Positions 43,378 through 52,919 are shown, counted from the stretch's first letter. The stretch is 64,000 bases of DNA from JADKFD01 sp050250665 (GCA_050250665.1 JBFWOF010000009.1:62001-126000); one strand, 5' to 3'. Notes: a model not told the origin generated them from the sequence alone. Made by a program: numbers and translations.

Positions 43378-44246
43378 ATCATCCATCGCCGAGTGCCAGC
43401 GAGCAGCTGCACGAAGCCTACTTCGGCCACACCCACACCACGCTGATCCGTCCCCGCAGTGGCTGGCATCTGCCGGATTTCCGGGAGATCTGGGCTTACC
43501 GTGAGCTGCTCTGGGTGCTGGCGCTGCGCGATGTGCGGGTGCGCTACAAGCAGGCGGTGCTGGGTGCCGCCTGGGCCCTGATTCGCCCCCTGCTGCAGAT
43601 GCTGATCTTCACGGTGCTGTTCGGGCGCCTGGCCAAGATTCCATCCGATGGCGTGCCCTACTCGGTGTTTGTGTTCGCAGGCTTGTTGCCGTGGACCTTC
43701 TTTGCCACCACCGTCGCTGCCAGTTCCGGCTCGCTGGTGGCATCGGCCAATCTGGTCAGCAAGGTCTATTTTCCCCGATTGATAGTCCCGGCGGCCTCGA
43801 TGGGCAGTGCACTGGTGGACTTCATGGTATCGCTGTTGCTGCTGTTGCTGCTGATGCTGTGGCAGGGCGTCGGCTTTTCCGCCGGCATGCTGCTGGCGCC
43901 CGTGCTGATGCTGGGCATGATCACGCTGGCCATGGGCGTGGGCACCTTGCTCGCGGCCATCAGCGTGACCTATCGCGATGTTGCCCAGGTGGTGCCCTTC
44001 GTGATTCAGCTGTGGATGTTTGCCACGCCGGTGATCTATCCCGCCAGCTTCATCCCCGAACAATGGCGCTGGGTACTGCTGGTCAATCCTATGACCGGCT
44101 ACACCGAGGCCTTCCGCGCCAGTGTTCTTGGCACCCCGATCGACTGGACCATGCTCGGTGTGTCGGTACTGACCTCCATCATTCTGCTGGTGATCGGCAT
44201 TGCCTATTTCCAGCGAGTCGAACAGCGTTTTGCCGATGTCATTTGA
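43368..44246 (+). CDS. wzm: ABC-2 type polysaccharide exporter permease (Wzm)
   Basis: 292 residues from TTG 43368, with GGGAG eight bases upstream and a ten-base overlap with the epimerase gene. There are six membrane helices, and the N-terminal amphipathic gate helix precedes RYKQAVLGAAWALIRPLLQM. With the Wzt ATPase (44364) it moves an undecaprenyl-linked glycan across the inner membrane. A palindromic repeat separates it from wzt. Confidence 0.93.
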   Translation: MDVNHPSPSASEQLHEAYFGHTHTTLIRPRSGWHLPDFREIWAYRELLWVLALRDVRVRYKQAVLGAAWALIRPLLQMLIFTVLFGRLAKIPSDGVPYSVFVFAGLLPWTFFATTVAASSGSLVASANLVSKVYFPRLIVPAASMGSALVDFMVSLLLLLLLMLWQGVGFSAGMLLAPVLMLGMITLAMGVGTLLAAISVTYRDVAQVVPFVIQLWMFATPVIYPASFIPEQWRWVLLVNPMTGYTEAFRASVLGTPIDWTMLGVSVLTSIILLVIGIAYFQRVEQRFADVI

Positions 44247-44261
44247 TCTGGCCCGCTCTTC

Positions 44262-44340
44262 GGAGGGACGCGCGCCTGTGCGGCCGCTCTTGTTCCCGCG
44301 CCAAACGATCAAGAGCGGCGCCGCAGGCGCGGCGCCCTCC
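44262..44340. repeat. Dispersed palindromic element, GGAGGG...CCCTCC family (copy 3), between wzm and wzt
   Basis: GGAGGGACGCGCGCCTGTGC runs to GCGGCGCCCTCC, with an internal inverted repeat (GCGGCCGCTCTTG / CAAGAGCGGCGCCGC). It is the most complete copy; others are at 7488 and 17045. Confidence 0.85.
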
Positions 44341-44363
44341 ACGGGCGGGATTGCAACGTCCCT

Positions 44364-45581
44364 ATGAGCGCCGCCATCAGCGTCTCCGGACTCGGCAAGG
44401 AATACCGTCTGGGTGCCACCGTCAGCGGCTCCTTGCGTGAGCTACTCGCCGCCCCGGCCAACTGGTTCCGTGCCAAACCGGAACCGCAGTCCTTCTGGGC
44501 CCTGAAAGACGTCAGCTTCGACATCAATCCCGGTGAAGTCGTGGGTGTCATCGGACGCAATGGCGCCGGCAAGAGCACCCTGCTCAAGCTGATGAGCCGC
44601 ATCACCTCGCCCAGCGTCGGCAGCATCGCATTGCGCGGTCGATTGACCAGCCTGCTGGAAGTCGGCACCGGTTTCCATCCCGAGCTCACCGGTCGGGAAA
44701 ACATCTTCCTCAACGGCGCCATCATGGGCATGGGCAAGCGCGAGATCGCCCGCAAGTTCGATGAAATCGTCGCCTTCGCCGAGGTCGAGCGTTTCCTCGA
44801 TACGCCGGTCAAACGCTATTCCAGCGGCATGTACGTGCGTCTGGCTTTTGCCGTGGCCGCGCATCTGGAGCCCGACATCCTGATCATCGACGAGGTCCTC
44901 GCCGTCGGTGACGCCCAGTTCCAGAAGAAGTGCCTGGGCAAGATCGAAAACGTGGCCGGCAGCGGCCGTACCGTGATGTTCGTCAGCCACAACATGGCCA
45001 CCATGGCCGCGCTCTGCACCCGTGCGCTGTTCCTCGCCAACGGCGAACTCAAACTCGACGGCCCGGTGCGCAGCGCCATTGACGCGCATCTGCAGCAACT
45101 GGAGCAGATCGGCACCGCGCCGCTGGCAGAGCGCACCGATCGGACCGGCGATGGCCGACTGCGCTTCACCGGCTACTGGCTGGAGAACGCCGACGGCGAA
45201 GTCGTGCCCACCGCCCTGCTGGGAGACGAAGTGCGGGTATGCCTGGCCTATGAAGCACAGACGGACCTGGAACAGGTCTTCGTCGCCTTCGACATCCGCG
45301 ACCAGCTCGGCGAAGCCGTCAGCAATCTCAACACCGCCGACGTCGGCTCCGACTTCGCCCGCATCAAGGCCGGCCGCGGTATTTTCCGCTGCGCGCTCAG
45401 CAAGTTCCCGATACGCGCCGGCCGCTACCACGGCAACATCTACGCCTCGGCCCGAGGACATGTCTGCGACTTCCTGCAGGCCGGCATCGTCATCGATGTC
45501 GAAGACGGCGACTTCTATGGCACCGGCTCGCTGCGCAATCCCTGCCGAGTGATGCTGCAGCAGCGCTGGTCCCAGAGCTGA
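44364..45581 (+). CDS. wzt: ABC-2 type polysaccharide exporter ATPase (Wzt) with C-terminal carbohydrate-binding domain
   Basis: 405 residues. Walker A GRNGAGKST, signature YSSGMYVRLAFAVAAHLEPD, Walker B ILIIDEVLAVGD and a switch His in FVSHNMATM form the ATPase (1-245). Residues 250-405 match a Wzt C-terminal beta-sandwich, which in known systems binds the modified chain end (for example a methyl cap) and licenses export. That fits the FkbM methyltransferases next door. Partner of the 43368 permease. Confidence 0.94.
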   Translation: MSAAISVSGLGKEYRLGATVSGSLRELLAAPANWFRAKPEPQSFWALKDVSFDINPGEVVGVIGRNGAGKSTLLKLMSRITSPSVGSIALRGRLTSLLEVGTGFHPELTGRENIFLNGAIMGMGKREIARKFDEIVAFAEVERFLDTPVKRYSSGMYVRLAFAVAAHLEPDILIIDEVLAVGDAQFQKKCLGKIENVAGSGRTVMFVSHNMATMAALCTRALFLANGELKLDGPVRSAIDAHLQQLEQIGTAPLAERTDRTGDGRLRFTGYWLENADGEVVPTALLGDEVRVCLAYEAQTDLEQVFVAFDIRDQLGEAVSNLNTADVGSDFARIKAGRGIFRCALSKFPIRAGRYHGNIYASARGHVCDFLQAGIVIDVEDGDFYGTGSLRNPCRVMLQQRWSQS

Positions 45582-45611
45582 AATGCAATCTGCTTTGACA
45601 AATTGTCGCCA

Positions 45612-46358
45612 ATGAACTGGGCGCGTGTTACATCGAAGTCCGAACTGATCCGGAAATTGCTGCCGGATCTTCCCATCACATTGCCGTTAATGGGAACTCG
45701 CCGCATCCGCTTCAGCCTGAAGAAGCACATGGGCTTCTTTAGGCTGTCGGTTCGCATGCGCGAAATTACGAGCGCCTTGAACATTCTGCAGTGGGTGCCG
45801 CGAGGTGGCGTGATCTTGGATGTGGGCGCCAATATCGGCTTTTACACACTGGTGTTTTCGACTCGACAGGATGTCCGGGTGCATGCGCTGGAGCCATCAC
45901 CAATCGCCTTGCCCTGGTTGCGGGAGAATTTGCAAATCAACGGACTCCAGGACCTTCCAGTGCACGAGTTCGTACTCTCCGGTGAAGATGGCACGGTGAG
46001 CTTCTCGCTGGACCATCGGACTACCGCCGCCTCGCACGTGGCAGCGCCCGGCGAGCCCGGCATAGTGCTGCCGGCCCGATCGCTGGACAGTCTGGTGCAT
46101 GAAGGGCGCATCCCTCCTCCGGACGTCATCAAGTTCGATGTCGAAGGCCACGAACTGCGCATATTCGAGGGTATGACCGAACTGATCCAGGCGCGGAAGA
46201 CCTCGATCTATCTGGAAGGCGGTAACCGCGCTACCGACGGCGAAATCGCAGCTGCGCGATACCTGATTGACCGGGGCTATCGTATCCGCGATTGCGCGAC
46301 CGGCGACGAGATTCCGGCTCACAGCGAGAGCTATCCCTTTCTGGCAACACCCACGTGA
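45612..46358 (+). CDS. FkbM family methyltransferase 1
   Basis: 248 residues from ATG 45612 (a TTG three codons earlier is possible). The Rossmann motif is GGVILDVGANIGFYTLVFS, with the family's DVIKFDVEGHELRIFEGM and an N-terminal helical cap. FkbM enzymes O-methylate sugars and polyketides with SAM; here a sugar hydroxyl is likely. It is 30 bases after wzt and the first of three such genes. Confidence 0.9.
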   Translation: MNWARVTSKSELIRKLLPDLPITLPLMGTRRIRFSLKKHMGFFRLSVRMREITSALNILQWVPRGGVILDVGANIGFYTLVFSTRQDVRVHALEPSPIALPWLRENLQINGLQDLPVHEFVLSGEDGTVSFSLDHRTTAASHVAAPGEPGIVLPARSLDSLVHEGRIPPPDVIKFDVEGHELRIFEGMTELIQARKTSIYLEGGNRATDGEIAAARYLIDRGYRIRDCATGDEIPAHSESYPFLATPT

Positions 46359-46386
46359 GCCATCACGCAAGGCCGGGAAACTCGAT

Positions 46387-47313
46387 TTGAGCCATCGTGC
46401 AAATTCCAACTTCACACCGGACACACGCTATCGCATCCGCGTGCTCCTCGGTCACCTGCTCTATCGAGTAGGCGCCTTCCGGCGCTTGCTGCCACTTTAC
46501 GCCCCAGCACAGGGCAAACTAGGTGCGCGCTGCCTGGCCTACCTCGATCACTACCTGCGCAGCGTCACCATCGCCGAGGCCGATCTGGACCTGGCGCCGC
46601 TGGGCGCCCGTTTTGCCTGTGACCTCAACGACCACATGCTGGCGCCGTACCTTCGCAATGAAGCACCCATCTACGAACTGGCCGAGATCAACTTCTTTCG
46701 CCAGCAGGTGCGCTCTGGCGATCACATCATCGACATCGGCGCCAATCACGGTTTCTGGGGCATCACCCTCGCCAAAGCCGCCGGCACCGGGTCGCAGCTG
46801 CAGCTCTTCGAAGCCAACCCAACGATCGCCCGCCGCGTGCGCCGAACGCTGTCGCTGAACCCGCAAGTGAACGGCCGGATCCACGAGCTTGCGGTCACCG
46901 ACGGTACCAGCAGCCAGATCAGCTTCTATCGCCCGCAAGACAATCTCAGCGGTCTTGGCTCCACGGTACTGCATGACTTTGCCAATGAGCGCGGCTATCT
47001 GCGGGCCGACGATCGCATCATCGTCCACGCCCGCTCCATCGATCAGTTGATGGACTCGGGCGACATCACCGGTATGGATCTGGTCAAGATCGATGTCGAA
47101 CAGGCCGAAGACGCCGTTGTTGCCGGCGCCAAGCGAGCGTTGACCCACTTCAAGCCACGATTGCTGATGGTCGAGACCGGAACAGGCAGCAATGCCACCA
47201 GGACGCTACTCAAGCTCGGCTACCAGATGACCGCCTTGCACCCTGACGGCAGCGAAAGCGCAGCGCCACCCGACCACTGGGGCAATCTGTTGTTTCGTAG
47301 AGAAGCTGCATGA
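46387..47313 (+). CDS. FkbM family methyltransferase 2
   Basis: The proposed start is TTG 46387 (MSHRANSNFTPDTRYRIRV), which clears the previous stop; upstream codons in frame overlap that gene. 308 residues with HIIDIGANHGFWGITLAKAAG and DLVKIDVEQAEDAVVAGAK. It carries a longer N-terminal cap than its neighbour. Role as for gene 1, probably on another position or sugar; they are not close copies. Confidence 0.85.
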   Translation: MSHRANSNFTPDTRYRIRVLLGHLLYRVGAFRRLLPLYAPAQGKLGARCLAYLDHYLRSVTIAEADLDLAPLGARFACDLNDHMLAPYLRNEAPIYELAEINFFRQQVRSGDHIIDIGANHGFWGITLAKAAGTGSQLQLFEANPTIARRVRRTLSLNPQVNGRIHELAVTDGTSSQISFYRPQDNLSGLGSTVLHDFANERGYLRADDRIIVHARSIDQLMDSGDITGMDLVKIDVEQAEDAVVAGAKRALTHFKPRLLMVETGTGSNATRTLLKLGYQMTALHPDGSESAAPPDHWGNLLFRREAA

Positions 47314-47395
47314 CCCGCGCGCACGATGATCCATGCCTCGTTGGCCGTAAGGCTGGTTACGCGACGATCACCGCGATCCAGGACATATCCAAGAC

Positions 47396-47430
47396 CCGTC
47401 ATTGCGAGCGCAGCGAAGCAATCCAGGCTC
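47396..47430. repeat. Short dispersed repeat (CGTCATTGCGAGCGCAGCGA type)
   Basis: CGTCATTGCGAGCGCAGCGA followed by AGCAATCCAGG is a common REP-like sequence in many proteobacteria, from general knowledge. It sits in the 286-base gap between methyltransferases 2 and 3, where no convincing gene is seen. Confidence 0.6.
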
Positions 47431-47599
47431 GCGACTTGGGCGCGCCCTCGAAATGCCAAATCGCCGCCGATGTTCGCCACGAACACAACCACGTCTATGG
47501 CACCGAACCTTCGCCATTGACGCCCGGAATCGGTCGGCACAAGGGCGACGCGCGCAATCGGCAACATCCGCTTTCCTCGGATCGATCGGCAGCAAGCCC

Positions 47600-48361
47600 G
47601 TGTTAAATCTGGCCCATAAAATCCGCCGGGCCCGATACCATTGCGAGGAACTCCCGGCATCTGTTGCCATCCGCGAGATTCTCTGGGAGTTCGCCCACAA
47701 GATGCTTCGGTCTGGCGCCGTTGTCAGCTATTCCCAGTTCGCGGAGACCCATATCGCGAAGGGATTTCTGGATATCAACAAGATCGGTTACTACGTAGAT
47801 GTGGGGTGTAACCACCCCATGTGGAATTCGAATACATACGAGTTCTACCTGCGCGGATGGCGGGGGCTCGCAATAGACGCAAATCCAGCTTGCACCAGAA
47901 CTTTCGCAAAATGGCGGACGCGTGACACCGTTGTTTCTGCCGCTATTTCGCATGATGTACGCACAGCACATCTCAATATCGAAGCATCTACGCTGATGTC
48001 CAGTATTTCAGATGCCTTCACTTCGGCCATGGTGCCAAGCAGTCGGGTAGTTTCCAAGCTGGAGATTCAGGCCCAGCGACTCGATGAGATAATGCGCGCC
48101 AACGGAGTTCCAGCAAGGTTCGATTTGCTGTCAATCGATGTGGAGGGCGTCGACGAAGATGCGCTCAAGTCATTCAGTCTTGAGGAGTATCGCCCGGCAG
48201 TCATACTGATCGAAGTTCATGGAATTGATCTCCTTCGACCAGCGGAGCACCCAGTGGTCGGTTACTTGATAAGTAACGGGTATGAGTTTGTCTCTCTATG
48301 CCGTTTTACGGGCGTTTTTGTGGATCGGCGCAATTTTACGGATCAACCTGCAAGTGTTTGA
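47600..48361 (+). CDS. FkbM family methyltransferase 3
   Basis: The proposed start is GTG 47600 (MLNLAHKIRRARYHCEELPA), giving 253 residues; the frame is open for another 66 codons upstream, but that region is repeat-like. Motifs GYYVDVGCNHPMWNSNTYEF and FDLLSIDVEGVDEDALKSF match the FkbM family, the variant with D-V-G instead of D-I-G. Base use is more AT-rich than in the first two methyltransferases, and this is where the AT-rich part of the cluster begins. Confidence 0.85.
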   Translation: MLNLAHKIRRARYHCEELPASVAIREILWEFAHKMLRSGAVVSYSQFAETHIAKGFLDINKIGYYVDVGCNHPMWNSNTYEFYLRGWRGLAIDANPACTRTFAKWRTRDTVVSAAISHDVRTAHLNIEASTLMSSISDAFTSAMVPSSRVVSKLEIQAQRLDEIMRANGVPARFDLLSIDVEGVDEDALKSFSLEEYRPAVILIEVHGIDLLRPAEHPVVGYLISNGYEFVSLCRFTGVFVDRRNFTDQPASV

Positions 48362-48445
48362 GCGCAGTAGCCGAAGGCAACGCCATGGGCTCTTGAAGAC
48401 CGTTTTGCGCCTGGCGCGGCTGCTGAGCCGCGCAACTGACTCGCG

Positions 48446-49426
48446 TTGTCTGGCCAACCGGCTGTGACCAACTCGTCCAAGCCGGAAGTCAGCGTCATCA
48501 TGCCCGTCCACAACCGCGCCTGGTGCGTGGCTGAGGCCATCGATTCGGTCATGGCTATCACCAATCACCAGATCGAATTGCTGGTGATCGACGACGGCAG
48601 CACCGATGACACCCCCAGGGTCCTCTCGGAAGCCAAGTCCCGTCATGGAGGCCGGATCGTTCTTCTGCAGCACCCTGGAGGCAACAACCACGGCATTGCG
48701 GCCAGCCGCAACCTGGGGCTCGCCGCGGCGCGCGCACCCTTCGTCGCCTTTCTCGATTCCGATGATCTGTTCCTTCCCAACCGCTTTGACGAAGCCCTGT
48801 CGTGGATGCAGGCGCATCCGGAAATCCTGGCTGGCCTGGAACCCTATGAGCTTGAAGACCATGGACAGGTGACTCTGGAAAAGCACCTGACCGAACTTGG
48901 CACCGACGCCGGGGGCAAGGTGGACGCACTGGATGCGATGCTGACGAAAAGCATGCATTGGACTGTCCCCGTAGTCACCGTGCGTCGCGAAGCCTTCGAA
49001 CTCTTGGGGGTATTCAACCCGAAGTTCAGGGTCGGCGAAGACACCGCCCTGTGGCTGCGCTTCGCGGCAGCCCGATCCGTCGGTGTGATTTCATCGCATC
49101 GGCCGGTCGCCCGTATTCGCCGCCACGAGAATCACTCGTGGGCCACTGTCGATGCAGATAATGCATGGTTGGTATATCTGGATGCGTTGCTCGATGCGCA
49201 CATGCTTCTGCGCGAATACCCCACGCTCGTTGATAAATATTCGCGCAGACTCTTGTCCCAACGTGTCCGCAGTTATCTCGTCGAGACGCTGATTCGTTCC
49301 GGAACCGAACGTCGGACTCGTGTGCGGGCTTGGTGGCGTTCCGTCAATACCGTACCGACCCTTGTTCTGGATCCTGCAGTCCTGAAAACGCTGTTCCGGC
49401 AGCTACTTGCGCCAGTCAAAGCATGA
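48446..49426 (+). CDS. Glycosyltransferase family 2
   Basis: 326 residues from TTG 48446; GTG 48464 would start MTNSSKPEVSVIMPVHNRAW and is equally likely. GT-A fold: VSVIMPVHNRAWCVAEAIDS, LLVIDDGSTDDTPRV, FVAFLDSDDLFLPNRFDEAL (D-x-D type metal site) and an acceptor region FRVGEDTALWLRFAA. It transfers a sugar with inversion; donor unknown. Confidence 0.88.
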   Translation: MSGQPAVTNSSKPEVSVIMPVHNRAWCVAEAIDSVMAITNHQIELLVIDDGSTDDTPRVLSEAKSRHGGRIVLLQHPGGNNHGIAASRNLGLAAARAPFVAFLDSDDLFLPNRFDEALSWMQAHPEILAGLEPYELEDHGQVTLEKHLTELGTDAGGKVDALDAMLTKSMHWTVPVVTVRREAFELLGVFNPKFRVGEDTALWLRFAAARSVGVISSHRPVARIRRHENHSWATVDADNAWLVYLDALLDAHMLLREYPTLVDKYSRRLLSQRVRSYLVETLIRSGTERRTRVRAWWRSVNTVPTLVLDPAVLKTLFRQLLAPVKA

Positions 49427-49503
49427 TGGGGACCGAGCGAGAATCTCTGAATAGGGCTGCTGTGGACCTCCCGCAGATCTGCGACAGAGCGGCCGCCTGA
49501 ACG

Positions 49504-50910
49504 ATGCTATTTAATAGCTGGGAATTTATATTGCTTTTGGCATGCACGCTCGGACTCTATTACGTGCCGGCCTTTAGGCGCGCACAGGTCTTGATCCTGG
49601 TGGCGGCGAGTATAGTGTTCTACGGCGCATATCAACCAAAACTGCTGCTCCTGCTGCTGCTTTCGCTGATCATCAATGTTCTCGCAAGTCACGCTGTTGT
49701 CCATGGCAATCCCACTCGACGTTGGCACTACGCAGCGATCGGCGTGATTTTCAATCTGGTAGTCCTGGTGTCCTTCAAATACGGCCCATTGCTAGCGACG
49801 ACTACAGGACTGGACGCGACTTCAATCGGCCATCTGCTTGTCGTGCTGCCACTCCCGCTGGGCATCTCGTTCTTCACTTTCCATGGCATCACGCTGTTGG
49901 TGGACACATTTCGAGCCAGAAATACAGAAACGCCTTCGACGGTAGATTCGAACCTTTGGATCCATGGTTTGCGGACTAGTCTCTATTTTCTGTTCTTCCC
50001 GCAGTTGGTTGCCGGGCCTATCACAAAATCGAGAAATTTCTATCCCCAGATCGTACCAAAAACGTGGAGTGACGTAAGACTGTCCCGCTGTTTCAGGCAG
50101 ACAACGCTCGGCTTCTTCATGAAAATAGTAGTGGCGGACAACCTCGCGCAACAGACCTTTTGGATCGCCTATCCCTATTTCATGGCGAAATCCAGTGCCG
50201 ATCTCGTTGTGATGTTGGTTGGTTATTCGATGCAGATCTTTGCCGATTTTGCCGGCTATTCACTCATCGCCTTGGGCGTCGCCGGGTTGTTTGGCTACCG
50301 ATTGCCGGAGAACTTCAACTCGCCATATTTGTCGAAGAGTTTCTCGGAATTCTGGACGCGCTGGCATATTTCTCTGTCGAGCTTCCTGAGAGAATATCTC
50401 TACGTGCCATTGGGGGGCAATCGACACGGATCGTTGCGAACCTACATAAACCTACTGGTGGTCATGGTGCTCGGGGGTCTCTGGCACGGGGCTGCTTGGA
50501 GTTTCCTGGTTTGGGGGGCGGCCCATGGTTTCGCGCTGGCGATAGAAAGATTTGTCGGAAATCACTACACGCCCCCGAACACCGTCGCGATAAAGATTAC
50601 TCGCGCATTCGGGGTCTTTCTCTACGTTTCCTGCGCTTGGCTCCTCTTTAAGCTCACTGATTTCGCGCACGTCCTTCAATATCTGCGTTCATTTGCGGGG
50701 AACTGGGAGCTGGAGAACAGTCCCGGCCTTCTGCCATTTGTTCTCCTGTACTCTATTCCCGTAGTCGTCTGGCACTGGGCAAAAGAATTCCGGGCATCTT
50801 CGCGCGTCCTTCGATCCCATAGAGTCGAGCCCGTGATATACGGCGCCATGATTTTCTTGATGATTACGAATACTGGCACACCCCAGGATTTTGTCTATTT
50901 CCAGTTTTAA
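49504..50910 (+). CDS. MBOAT family O-acyltransferase
   Basis: 468 residues with about 10 membrane helices. The MBOAT hallmarks are SFSEFWTRWHISLSSFLREY, LYVPLGGNRHG and the catalytic His in VLGGLWHGAAWSFLVWG. Homologues AlgI, DltB and PatA move acetyl groups across the membrane to polysaccharides, D-alanine to teichoic acids or acetyl to peptidoglycan. The SGNH-like gene 3 bases downstream is the expected periplasmic partner. AT-rich for this genome. Confidence 0.92.
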   Translation: MLFNSWEFILLLACTLGLYYVPAFRRAQVLILVAASIVFYGAYQPKLLLLLLLSLIINVLASHAVVHGNPTRRWHYAAIGVIFNLVVLVSFKYGPLLATTTGLDATSIGHLLVVLPLPLGISFFTFHGITLLVDTFRARNTETPSTVDSNLWIHGLRTSLYFLFFPQLVAGPITKSRNFYPQIVPKTWSDVRLSRCFRQTTLGFFMKIVVADNLAQQTFWIAYPYFMAKSSADLVVMLVGYSMQIFADFAGYSLIALGVAGLFGYRLPENFNSPYLSKSFSEFWTRWHISLSSFLREYLYVPLGGNRHGSLRTYINLLVVMVLGGLWHGAAWSFLVWGAAHGFALAIERFVGNHYTPPNTVAIKITRAFGVFLYVSCAWLLFKLTDFAHVLQYLRSFAGNWELENSPGLLPFVLLYSIPVVVWHWAKEFRASSRVLRSHRVEPVIYGAMIFLMITNTGTPQDFVYFQF

Positions 50911-50913
50911 TTC

Positions 50914-51798
50914 ATGCAGTTGTTGATCCGTTCATTGCTGGTCACAGTTGTGCTGTTGGTCTCGCATGAGGCCATCTTTCGTCTTGTCAAGGGGCGATAT
51001 CAGGCCAGTGCCGAAAACATCACCGTAGGCAATGGAATAGTCGGCCAAGATTATCTCTATGAGCGCGCAAATGCGAACTATGTGATTGTTGGCAGTTCGC
51101 TCAGCGGACGAATCCAGACCGGTATGCTTCCAACAGGTACGATCACGCTTGGTCTTAGCGGCTTAGGCGCTTGGGATGGGTTAAGTCTAGTCGGCGCTGC
51201 AGCCACAAAGCCCCGAGTGCTGCTCGTTGAGGCGAACATGATCTTTCGCAGACCGAGTATCGAATACCAGCGTCACTTGTTGGGGCAGCCCTGGAGGTTC
51301 CTTCGAGGTCGCCTCGTTGGTCTGAGGGACGCTGCACGACCTATCGCCTTTCTTGCAGATCTTGCGCGGGCCTTGTGGCGTCGAGTCGCTCCAATCACTG
51401 TGGTGGATGAATCGGTTTCGGCGCCTATTGGGGCAGCAAGTCTTGATGACGATGGGCTTTTTGAACGGCTGATCACGGCACAGCGCCGTCTCTATGACAG
51501 TCCACTCTCCGGTGCGGATCGGGACTTCATCGCAGCCCAGGCGAAGCAATTGCGAGTGCTGGCGAGTGCGGGTGTACATGTCGAGTTCTTCGAGATGCCG
51601 GTCAATCCAGCACTGTGCGACAGCACCCGCCCCTTGCAGTTGCGAACCTGGCTGCGACTGACGTTTCCCGAAATTCCCTATCGCCAAATTGGCCGTTGCG
51701 CGGATTTCGAAACTACCGATGGTATTCACTTGTCGACGGAGGAGGCAGAGCGTTGGACCCTGGGGTTTGCAGAAACGATGCAGGCAATGATTCCGTGA
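50914..51798 (+). CDS. SGNH-like periplasmic acetyltransferase/esterase, MBOAT partner
   Basis: 294 residues. The N-terminal hydrophobic anchor (LLIRSLLVTVVLLVSHEAIF) precedes a soluble domain. Block I Ser is in YVIVGSSLSGRIQTG. Block V D-x-x-H is in TDGIHLSTEEAERW near the C-terminus, as in AlgJ/AlgX and DltD-type partners. With the MBOAT protein it would acetylate or de-acetylate the glycan in the periplasm. Assigned from the catalytic blocks and the adjacency; overall similarity is weak. Its stop overlaps the next start (GTGA). Confidence 0.78.
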   Translation: MQLLIRSLLVTVVLLVSHEAIFRLVKGRYQASAENITVGNGIVGQDYLYERANANYVIVGSSLSGRIQTGMLPTGTITLGLSGLGAWDGLSLVGAAATKPRVLLVEANMIFRRPSIEYQRHLLGQPWRFLRGRLVGLRDAARPIAFLADLARALWRRVAPITVVDESVSAPIGAASLDDDGLFERLITAQRRLYDSPLSGADRDFIAAQAKQLRVLASAGVHVEFFEMPVNPALCDSTRPLQLRTWLRLTFPEIPYRQIGRCADFETTDGIHLSTEEAERWTLGFAETMQAMIP

Positions 51799-52919
51799 GG
51801 CTAGTGATCGCTACTGGTCCCAATCTTCCAGTGCCTGCGATCCGAGGAGGGGCCGTCAACCGCTTCTGGAGTCAGATGGGTCCTGCGCTTGTTCGTCAGG
51901 GCGTCCAGGTGACAATTTGCGCGCGCGCAGATCGAAACCAAACGCCTTCTGAAAATGTGGAAGGGGTTCGCTATTACCGTTGCGGCGGATTCGACAGCAT
52001 GGGGATTCGTGAGTACGATTATGTCCGCAGCTTATTGTACGCCTTTCGGATGTGGGTGACGCTGCCGAAGGCTGATCTGTACATTCTCAATGATGCGTTC
52101 TCTCCGCTGCTCGCAGGATTATGTCGCAGAGGCAACCGGACTGTAGTGGCTGTCGGTCGTGCGCCCAAGGGGCAATTCCGGTGGTTCTCGCGAAGGCTTC
52201 ACTTCGTGGCGCCGACAAGCGAAATCAAGCGTCGTATTGTGAAAGAAGCGCCTCACTTGGAAGCATGCTGCAAAGTATTGCCCTACGCAATCGACTACAA
52301 CCGATTGGCATCAACGGATGGCGCGGCGGCGGGCAACACGGACCGGGATGCGCGCTTGCTTTACGCAGGGCGCATTCACCCTGAAAAGGGTATCGGTTTG
52401 CTTGTCTCAGCATTCCGGCAATTTCACGAGGTTCATCCGAATTTTCGCTTATCAATTCTCGGTCCTTGGCTAGAAGAACAGGGTGGCGGGGGAAACGCCT
52501 ATCGTCGAGAAATGCAGCGCGAAGCCAAAGGGTTACCGGTCGACTGGCTGGAACCCGAGTTTGATTTCGATCGTCTTTCGGCATATTACCGATCAGCGCA
52601 ATATTTTGTCTATCCGTCGCTTGCAACTGATGGCGAGACATTCGGCGTGGCGCCACTGGAAGCCATGGCGTGTGGCGCAATCCCGATCGTGTCGGGTCTT
52701 GAGTGTTTCGATGATTTCATTCAGGCCGGCCAGAACGGATTCCGCTTCAGTCACCGGGTCTCCGACGCAGCCGGGGCGCTGGCCAAGGCGATGTGCGCTG
52801 CCGTTGCGAGCGACGCGCAACGTTTGTCGTTAGCAGCGACGGATACGGCAAGGCAGTATTCAATCGATACGGTTTCCAGGCAGTGGTTCGACTACCTTTC
52901 GACCTTGGTCCGGTCCTGA
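51795..52919 (+). CDS. Glycosyltransferase family 4
   Basis: 374 residues from GTG 51795, overlapping the upstream stop; an upstream open frame lies inside the previous gene and is discarded. N-terminus MRLVIATGPNLPVPAIRGGA is typical of GT4. RLLYAGRIHPEKGIGLLVSA and the donor-site E-x7-E (DGETFGVAPLEAMACGAIPIV) are present. It adds a hexose-like unit; specificity unknown. Overlaps the next gene by one base. Confidence 0.9.
   Translation: MRLVIATGPNLPVPAIRGGAVNRFWSQMGPALVRQGVQVTICARADRNQTPSENVEGVRYYRCGGFDSMGIREYDYVRSLLYAFRMWVTLPKADLYILNDAFSPLLAGLCRRGNRTVVAVGRAPKGQFRWFSRRLHFVAPTSEIKRRIVKEAPHLEACCKVLPYAIDYNRLASTDGAAAGNTDRDARLLYAGRIHPEKGIGLLVSAFRQFHEVHPNFRLSILGPWLEEQGGGGNAYRREMQREAKGLPVDWLEPEFDFDRLSAYYRSAQYFVYPSLATDGETFGVAPLEAMACGAIPIVSGLECFDDFIQAGQNGFRFSHRVSDAAGALAKAMCAAVASDAQRLSLAATDTARQYSIDTVSRQWFDYLSTLVRS

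Noticed and set aside
47402..47599. Long N-terminal extension of methyltransferase 3
   Set aside because: Arg/Pro-rich translation of a dispersed repeat; GTG 47600 gives a normal FkbM length.
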